Source: an uncultured Clostridium sp.
GTDB taxonomy: Bacteria; Bacillota_A; Clostridia; TANB77; CAG-508
DNA length: 7,686 bases
Reading direction: 5' to 3'
NCBI GenBank assembly: GCA_946491915.1
Contig: CAMLYR010000069.1
Span: 1 to 7,686, forward strand
The stretch's first letter is position 1; each line of letters opens with the position of its first letter. Under the pieces are notes generated by a model. It was not told where the DNA came from and searched no databases. It was given only the letters and a program-made list of their open reading frames with translations. The translations under genes and the position numbers were made by a program. Below, one piece after another: positions 1 through 4,664 of the stretch.

Positions 1-338
1 AGGTCGTCCCACTCGCCCCACCTTCCTGTCCTTATCCGGTTAATCACTTTGCGTAACTCTCCATATCTCAGCCACTCGGCATTGAGTGAAGAGAGATACT
101 TGTCAATAACTGTAATGACTTCTTTTGAAAGTCCCATACTTCGCAGTTCTTGTTCGTATCGGAACACTTCCTCTCTTTCGTTTTGATATTTTGGATTAAA
201 GCGGAACTCCTTTTCTGCTTCTTCCAATCGGAACTGCCTCATACATTCCAGAATTTCCTTCTTTCTTTGTTCCAGTTCATTTTCTCCAGTTTCTGAAATA
301 CTCGCAAAAATCAGGGTATTGCTCCAATTCCATTCTTT
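1..338 (-). CDS. Unrecognised charged helical protein, 5' part only, runs off the left edge
   Basis: Reading the minus strand, a frame is open from just after a TGA at 339-341 to the window edge, about 112 codons with no stop. The translation is rich in Glu, Lys and Arg (stretches such as ELEQRKKEILECMRQF and EEAEKEFRFNPKYQNERE) and ends at the edge with a Trp-rich RTGRWGEWDDL, which looks like a helical, partly coiled-coil protein. The first in-frame ATG is at 240-242 (Met-Arg-Gln-Phe), but good coding sequence continues upstream of it. A 21-codon ORF starting at ATG 340-342 in the next frame ends at 277 and overlaps it; joining the two by a one-base shift gives a natural-looking N-terminus (MKRMELEQYPDFCEYFRNW followed by ENELEQRKK). 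The gene could therefore be frameshifted, or could be two overlapping genes. GC is clearly higher than in the genes to its right. I do not recognise the family and assign no function. Confidence 0.5.
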
Positions 339-407
339 TCATCTTTTCCGTCGAGTATGTATTGGAGTGCCTGTCAAATACTAAGCAAATATTCCGTCCT
401 ACTTAAC

Positions 408-427
408 GGGCTAAAGCCTCATAGCCC
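408..427. repeat. Small GC-rich inverted repeat
   Basis: GGGCTA (408-413) and TAGCCC (422-427) form a perfect 6-bp stem around an 8-base loop. It lies directly beyond the larger hairpin at 430-468, on the far side from the minus-strand operon. It may be a second, back-up terminator stem or part of a processed 3' end. No poly-T follows on either strand, so the role is unproven. Confidence 0.35.
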
Positions 428-429
428 AA

Positions 430-468
430 AAGAATCCGAAGCAATATTTCCTTATGCTCCGGATTCTT
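430..468 (-). terminator. Probable rho-independent terminator of the Nudix/GMP-kinase-like operon
   Basis: On the minus strand AAGAATCCGGAGCA and TGCTTCGGATTCTT pair over 14 bp around an 11-base loop. All positions pair in the minus-strand RNA, with one G-U wobble. In the plus-strand RNA the same position would be an A-C mismatch, so the structure favours minus-strand transcription. It begins 34 bases past the stop codon of the operon's last gene, the expected place for a terminator. The stem's 3' side ends in TTCTT, followed by TT and then GGG, so the U-tract is short and termination may be leaky. Confidence 0.55.
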
Positions 469-502
469 CTATATCCCAATTCAAATTTTAATCAATATCT
501 GT

Positions 503-2473
503 TTATGCATAATAACGAAATAGCCTAAAAATTTGATCTATAAGTTCCTCTGTTCTCCCCCCGCTCTTACTTTCCATCTCTGATTCTGCATATATTGTAA
601 CATGATCATAATCAGCTATATACTTAGAATATTTATATATTTCTTTCTCGAAACTAATCATTTTTTTGTCTACCGTTCCTGCTTTAGATTTTCTTTCAAA
701 CTCTTCTGAACTAATTTCTGAATAGGCAAATACAGTGACAACATGATTTCTAAACCATTTTTTACACATTCCAAAAATATCGATTAAACTTGCCACCAAC
801 ACACAATGCTTATCTTGATTAATCATATTATTATATCGAAACAGTATCTTTTGTTTATCATCCCCAATATTGCAGACATCAAATGCATATAATGTTTGGT
901 TATTTTCATACATTATCCATCCTTTATTTGCATATTCAATATAGTAAGCTGGCCCTGTCATACCTAATTTTTGATTTCTAATTTTACGATTTATATATTC
1001 CTGCTTTTCGTCACGAATTTTTTCTAAATCAATAATATATTTAGGATTGTGCATGTAAAACTTTTCTAGAAAATTTTGTGATATACTTTCTTTAAGTGAA
1101 GTTACGTCAATATCCTTAGAATGATAACCTTCTTTTTCATATAACTTCCAAAGATCTTTCTCATTTAATTTCTTTATTTTATCATAACGCAAATCAACTT
1201 CTGCGTTTGATTCAACCGAAATTAAGTTTATAAGATTCTGTTCACTTAGATTAGGATTATCAGATAAAAACTGTTCTGGATCTATTTCCTTTTTGTGATA
1301 TCCCTCTGTTTTATATATATCACACAATTGATCATAATCTTTATTAAATAAATCCAATGAAGACAACTGAAATTTATAATCAGCTTCTTTCAAAATCCTT
1401 TGTCTAAGGTCTTCACATTGCTTTTCTTTTTCCTTAGCAATAGCTTCCCAAAACCTTTGATATTCATTTTTAATCTCATGTCTTTCTTTTAAAATTTCTG
1501 CTCGTACTTTTACTATTTTTTCTGCATCACATTCTGCCTCTGCTTCCATTTTCTTAAAAGTCTTCTCTTTTTCTCGTAATTCATTATTGTAATCCACTTT
1601 GTATTGCTCTAACAAATCACTCCTAGGCACATATTGGCATATCATTTCCTCTCCATCGGTCTCATCTTGCATTCTTGAGGTATATTTGGGCAGTATATGA
1701 GCCTGCAATTTACCCATATCATTAACAGCTTGAATAATTTCATCCTTACCAGAAGCAGCATTTCCAGAAATTATAAATAATCTAGGTTTGTTTTTCTTTT
1801 TTTTATTTAGCTTTATTTTTCCATTCAACACACCTTTAACTACATTTTCAATTTGAATTTGTGCATAGTCAATTGAATGACCTGAACGATTAGGATTTAA
1901 AATCACCCGATCAAATAAAGCAATATTTTCTATAAATGTTCGGTAAATCGCTGTAGCTTTATTATATCTATCTATGGTCTCATCTTTCGAAGTATTTCCC
2001 CTATCATTCGCAATTTTTTCAAATGAAGACAACTTTGGAATTTCTCTAAAAAGAAATAATGCTAATACTTGTTGTGGAAAGAATTTCTTTATTTCTTCAA
2101 CAACTCTCACATCATTAATAATAATAATCGGAGATTCTCCATCATCCAAATGCCTTTTAATCTCTTTAATTGATAAACCGTATTTCTTTCCATATGTCTG
2201 ATATTTTAACTCACAATCATCTGGTATTTTTTCACAAGATTTAACATCAACTCGTTTTCCTTCTAATATATCGCGTATTTCCTCAATACGATATGGTCTA
2301 GTAGTATATTTCGAGATGTTCGCCGGATGAAAAATGATATGATTTTCAACATATAGTTTTTCTTCTAATTCCATTATACGATCAATTATGTACGATTTAC
2401 CACTCATTGAAGGGCCCGTTAAGGTAATAATAAATGCATTATTTTTATTCTTTTTCTGTTTTAATGCAGTCAT
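503..2473 (-). CDS. Tandem guanylate-kinase-like P-loop protein with coiled-coil/repeat insertion
   Basis: The protein has 656 residues; ATG at 2473 follows a GGGAG ribosome binding site six bases upstream. The N-terminal domain (about 13-195) has a Walker A loop GPSMSGKS (20-27), a KYTTRPYR segment (55-62) matching the GMP-binding TTR..R region of guanylate kinases, YQTYGKKYG (91-99) and IIINDVR (117-123), then a lid-like Arg-rich helix. A Lys/Asn linker (223-229) leads to a second domain with Walker A GNAASGKD (237-244) and KYTSRMQDETDGEEM (263-277). Its remainder resumes only near 507 (YANKGWIMY, then VLVASLIDIF and VVTVFAYSE). Between lie a coiled coil (about 290-370) and two copies of a repeat containing EGYHxKxID. 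Ordinary guanylate kinases are about 200 residues. The Asp after the second P-loop Lys replaces the usual Ser/Thr, so that site may bind without catalysis. It is the second gene of an operon, 26 bases after the Nudix gene. Phosphorylation of GMP or another nucleotide-like substrate is inferred from family; the true substrate is unknown. Confidence 0.8.
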   Translation of the reverse strand: MTALKQKKNKNNAFIITLTGPSMSGKSYIIDRIMELEEKLYVENHIIFHPANISKYTTRPYRIEEIRDILEGKRVDVKSCEKIPDDCELKYQTYGKKYGLSIKEIKRHLDDGESPIIIINDVRVVEEIKKFFPQQVLALFLFREIPKLSSFEKIANDRGNTSKDETIDRYNKATAIYRTFIENIALFDRVILNPNRSGHSIDYAQIQIENVVKGVLNGKIKLNKKKKNKPRLFIISGNAASGKDEIIQAVNDMGKLQAHILPKYTSRMQDETDGEEMICQYVPRSDLLEQYKVDYNNELREKEKTFKKMEAEAECDAEKIVKVRAEILKERHEIKNEYQRFWEAIAKEKEKQCEDLRQRILKEADYKFQLSSLDLFNKDYDQLCDIYKTEGYHKKEIDPEQFLSDNPNLSEQNLINLISVESNAEVDLRYDKIKKLNEKDLWKLYEKEGYHSKDIDVTSLKESISQNFLEKFYMHNPKYIIDLEKIRDEKQEYINRKIRNQKLGMTGPAYYIEYANKGWIMYENNQTLYAFDVCNIGDDKQKILFRYNNMINQDKHCVLVASLIDIFGMCKKWFRNHVVTVFAYSEISSEEFERKSKAGTVDKKMISFEKEIYKYSKYIADYDHVTIYAESEMESKSGGRTEELIDQIFRLFRYYA

Positions 2474-2499
2474 AACTTACTCCCGTGTTTCTTACAATA

Positions 2500-4467
2500 T
2501 TATTTTCTCGTACATGCAAATGCTTCCTTTACTCTGATTGAAAACTTTGTTATTTCATTATCCCATTCTGGCGAATTGATTATATATTCTAAATCAGGTG
2601 TAACCTCAAATGCTCCACACTCTTTATCGCTAACCTCTTTTGGCAATTCCCCTGTTTTTGCAAATTCTTTTATTTTTTGTGGTGGAAGAACTAAATACTT
2701 AGAATTCTTAAGTTCTGAAAGGTCAAATTCTTCTGACGTTACAACAAAATACATATCTACAAAACATTTTGCCTTGATGTGAGTTCCATCTGGTAACACT
2801 CGCATTGAATCTATCGGTTGAGATGTGAGTCTACTGTCAAAGCTAAAACTATAAAATTCGTCAGATTCCAAACGCAAATTGGTTGCAAAATTAGGATATC
2901 TCGCTTCATTCCATTTGCCAAGATAAATAATTTTATCTTTATTAGTGTTAATCCAACTACTATTTTTAGAATGCCCCTGCTCAGCTTCCTCTACTGTATA
3001 CAATTCTTCCGCAATCTCTCTTGAAGCACCTGAAATAGTGTCCCGATCCGTAATTGCTATATGCCCCCCAACAGATTTATCCCACATTCCTTGATTATCT
3101 TTGGCATTAATGCTTCTTTTATGAATAAGAATTTTGCCCTCCCTGTCAAATACTAATGCCCACATAACAAGTTTATAATTTTCGCTTCCATAGAATGAAT
3201 CTCTAGGCATTTGTCCAATAACTGAATGATCTGACTTATAATTATATATTACTTCTTTTCGATTCCCTTTTTTCGTTTCTTCAGTAAAATATTGAGAATT
3301 AACAAAAGCATCGAAATAACTAATATATTCTTCAAACAAATGGAACCGATTTTTATCATCTTCAGAACTTAACGAACTATTTCCTATATATACATACTTA
3401 TCTACATCATAAGAATGCAATGGATCTAAATTAGCATAATATATATCATCAATTTTAATCATCTGTATTGGAATTGGATGAAAAATATGCTTAATTACAA
3501 ATCTCTGAGCAAAATTTGGCATACATGAATATTTTTTCAATTGTTCATTTCTTTCTGCATATGCTTCTTTAGATGCATATTCTTTTATTAACTTATAATC
3601 TCTTCTTTCATTTTCTTGTAATAGCTCCAAAACACTCTCTAGACAAAATTGTCTCAATTCTTCTGAGGAAAGTTTAAAATCACATTTTAAGTCACTTTTT
3701 TTCAATCTATTATTTTCATTTTTCTTTTCATCATTTATTTCGGGCATAAATGGCACAAACATCTTTTCCCTCGTAAAATCCACAAGTTCTTCAATAGTTT
3801 GTATTTTGTTTACTTTACCCCCAATCACATCATCAATCCCCTCACAGTATTGACGATTGTACTGGCTTAATTTAAAATAATCTCTCTCATTTATAACATA
3901 ATTAAATATATTACTTTCATGAAAAACTTTATTAGCTAATTCCTTATATTTATCTTGTATCTTATCGACAATTCCTTTCAGCAGTACTTCTAATTCCATA
4001 CCTCTAGATACTAATTCTTTACAAATGTTTGATATATACTTTTCTTCATAAATAGCATCCAAGACTTTCCTACATGTATCTTCTGTAGGTTCCATACTCG
4101 ACATAATATCTTTATTAATGCCCATCTCTGAAAATCTCTCAACAAAATATTCTCTTAACTTAATAGTAGAATTATCTCTAGTTTCAGTTAATATGGCAAT
4201 CGGATAGCCCATTCCTTCTCCGTTTAATCCAGAAACTAAAGAATTGGAACTTAATGAAGGATCAGACTCAGCAATAATTGAAATTCTATAATCATTTTCC
4301 ACATATTTCTTGAATAATTTCTCTTTAATCCCCTTTTTGTTCCACGAAATTCCAAAAGCTGTTGTCCCAAGCATTATTAGTTCTTTTTCAGAATTTAAAA
4401 TCTCAGCTTCAATATCAGCTTTTGTCACAAAATATAATTGATTATTATCAGAACTTAACTGTTCCAT
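2500..4467 (-). CDS. Large Nudix hydrolase with possible PLD-like N-terminal half
   Basis: The protein has 655 residues; ATG at 4467 is preceded by GGAGGG with six bases between, a strong site. The C-terminal third (about 432-600) is a Nudix domain: VMWALVFDREGKILIHKRS (434-452), GMWDKSVGGH (460-469) and the catalytic helix SREIAEEL (482-489). The wording resembles the YfcD/IPP-isomerase-like branch of Nudix enzymes, which cleave nucleoside diphosphates linked to another moiety. The box is one residue longer than the GX5EX7REUXEEXGU consensus and has Asp/Arg where the first Glu belongs, but the metal-binding RExxEE is intact. At the N-terminus, ADIEAEILNSEKELIMLGTT (17-36) and YRISIIAESD (60-69), with PIQMIKIDDIYYANLDP (333-349) and FEEYISYFDAFVNSQ (378-392), resemble the two ends of a PLD-like fold seen in conflict proteins, but no HKD motif is visible. 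The middle (about 75-320) is helical and charged and not recognised. It is the first gene of the operon and divergent from the Roco gene. The Nudix call is firm; the N-terminal call is tentative. Confidence 0.8.
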   Translation of the reverse strand: MEQLSSDNNQLYFVTKADIEAEILNSEKELIMLGTTAFGISWNKKGIKEKLFKKYVENDYRISIIAESDPSLSSNSLVSGLNGEGMGYPIAILTETRDNSTIKLREYFVERFSEMGINKDIMSSMEPTEDTCRKVLDAIYEEKYISNICKELVSRGMELEVLLKGIVDKIQDKYKELANKVFHESNIFNYVINERDYFKLSQYNRQYCEGIDDVIGGKVNKIQTIEELVDFTREKMFVPFMPEINDEKKNENNRLKKSDLKCDFKLSSEELRQFCLESVLELLQENERRDYKLIKEYASKEAYAERNEQLKKYSCMPNFAQRFVIKHIFHPIPIQMIKIDDIYYANLDPLHSYDVDKYVYIGNSSLSSEDDKNRFHLFEEYISYFDAFVNSQYFTEETKKGNRKEVIYNYKSDHSVIGQMPRDSFYGSENYKLVMWALVFDREGKILIHKRSINAKDNQGMWDKSVGGHIAITDRDTISGASREIAEELYTVEEAEQGHSKNSSWINTNKDKIIYLGKWNEARYPNFATNLRLESDEFYSFSFDSRLTSQPIDSMRVLPDGTHIKAKCFVDMYFVVTSEEFDLSELKNSKYLVLPPQKIKEFAKTGELPKEVSDKECGAFEVTPDLEYIINSPEWDNEITKFSIRVKEAFACTRK

Positions 4468-4473
4468 ATGTAT

Positions 4474-4479
4474 CCCTCC
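4474..4479 (-). promoter_or_regulatory. Ribosome binding site of the Nudix gene
   Basis: GGAGGG on the minus strand sits six bases before the ATG at 4467. It is close to the perfect anti-16S sequence and fixes this ATG as the start. Its strength suggests efficient translation of the first operon gene. Confidence 0.8.
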
Positions 4480-4486
4480 AATGCTT

Positions 4487-4496
4487 CTATATAACA
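4487..4496 (-). promoter_or_regulatory. Candidate extended -10 element for the Nudix operon
   Basis: TGTTATATAG on the minus strand contains a TGn motif joined to TATATA, an extended -10 pattern. No recognisable -35 lies 16-18 bases upstream, and it would give a leader of only about 20 bases ahead of the ATG. It competes with the TTGTAT/TAAAAT pair at 4512-4540; sequence alone cannot decide which is used. Confidence 0.3.
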
Positions 4497-4511
4497 GCAG
4501 TTTACGGATAT

Positions 4512-4540
4512 ATTTTACTACACCTTCATATGATATACAA
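4512..4540 (-). promoter_or_regulatory. Alternative promoter candidate for the Nudix operon
   Basis: On the minus strand TTGTAT (4540-4535), a 17-base spacer and TAAAAT (4517-4512) have sigma-A-like spacing. The -10 matches five of six consensus bases, but the -35 only its first three. The -35 begins at the edge of the 17-base near-palindrome at 4540-4556, so a repressor bound there could block it. Confidence 0.3.
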
Positions 4541-4556
4541 TAATTACTGTAACTAT
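4540..4556. promoter_or_regulatory. Candidate operator, 17-base near-palindrome between divergent genes
   Basis: ATAATTACTGTAACTAT is an inverted repeat with arms ATAATTAC and GTAACTAT around a central T, with one mismatched pair. It lies in the intergenic region between the two divergent transcription units, upstream of the -35 of the plus-strand promoter and touching a candidate minus-strand -35. Size and symmetry fit a dimeric helix-turn-helix repressor site. No regulator gene is in the window, and AT-rich DNA produces chance palindromes. Confidence 0.35.
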
Positions 4557-4579
4557 ATTTACCATATATATTTTATTTC

Positions 4580-4609
4580 TTGACACACCTTAAATAGCAT
4601 GTTTATAAT
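4580..4609 (+). promoter_or_regulatory. Consensus sigma-A promoter for the Roco gene
   Basis: TTGACA (4580-4585) and TATAAT (4604-4609) are perfect matches to the housekeeping consensus, separated by 18 bases and preceded by AT-rich DNA that could act as an UP element. Transcription should begin near 4616. The ATG at 4599 would lie upstream of that start, so it cannot be used from this promoter. The expected leader to the ATG at 4665 is about 50 bases. Confidence 0.75.
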
Positions 4610-4648
4610 TTTTTATAATAGCTTTTTTGCACTCGATAGATTTACAAA

Positions 4649-4656
4649 AGAGGAAG
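4649..4656 (+). promoter_or_regulatory. Ribosome binding site that fixes the Roco start
   Basis: AGAGGAAG precedes the ATG at 4665 with about ten bases between AGGA and the start codon. No comparable site precedes the in-frame ATG at 4599, which also lies inside the promoter. The site therefore decides in favour of 4665. Confidence 0.7.
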
Positions 4657-4664
4657 AACTTCTT

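Noticed and set aside
372..377. Minus-strand TTGACA as a promoter for the left-edge gene
   Set aside because: No -10-like hexamer lies 16-18 bases downstream.
1974..2201. Plus-strand ORF antisense to the first kinase-like domain
   Set aside because: It lies wholly within a gene with clear P-loop motifs; a shadow frame.
3714..3746. A/T-rich tracts in the Nudix gene as a frameshift site
   Set aside because: The A-runs are not in the X-XXY-YYZ phase needed for -1 slippage and do not fall at a clear domain boundary.
4362..4583. Plus-strand ORF overlapping the start of the Nudix gene
   Set aside because: It is antisense to solid Nudix-protein coding sequence and then crosses AT-rich intergenic DNA, and it shows no recognisable domain.
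4599..4664. N-terminal 22-residue extension of the Roco protein from ATG 4599
   Set aside because: The -35/-10 promoter spans this ATG, no ribosome binding site precedes it, and a good one precedes 4665.
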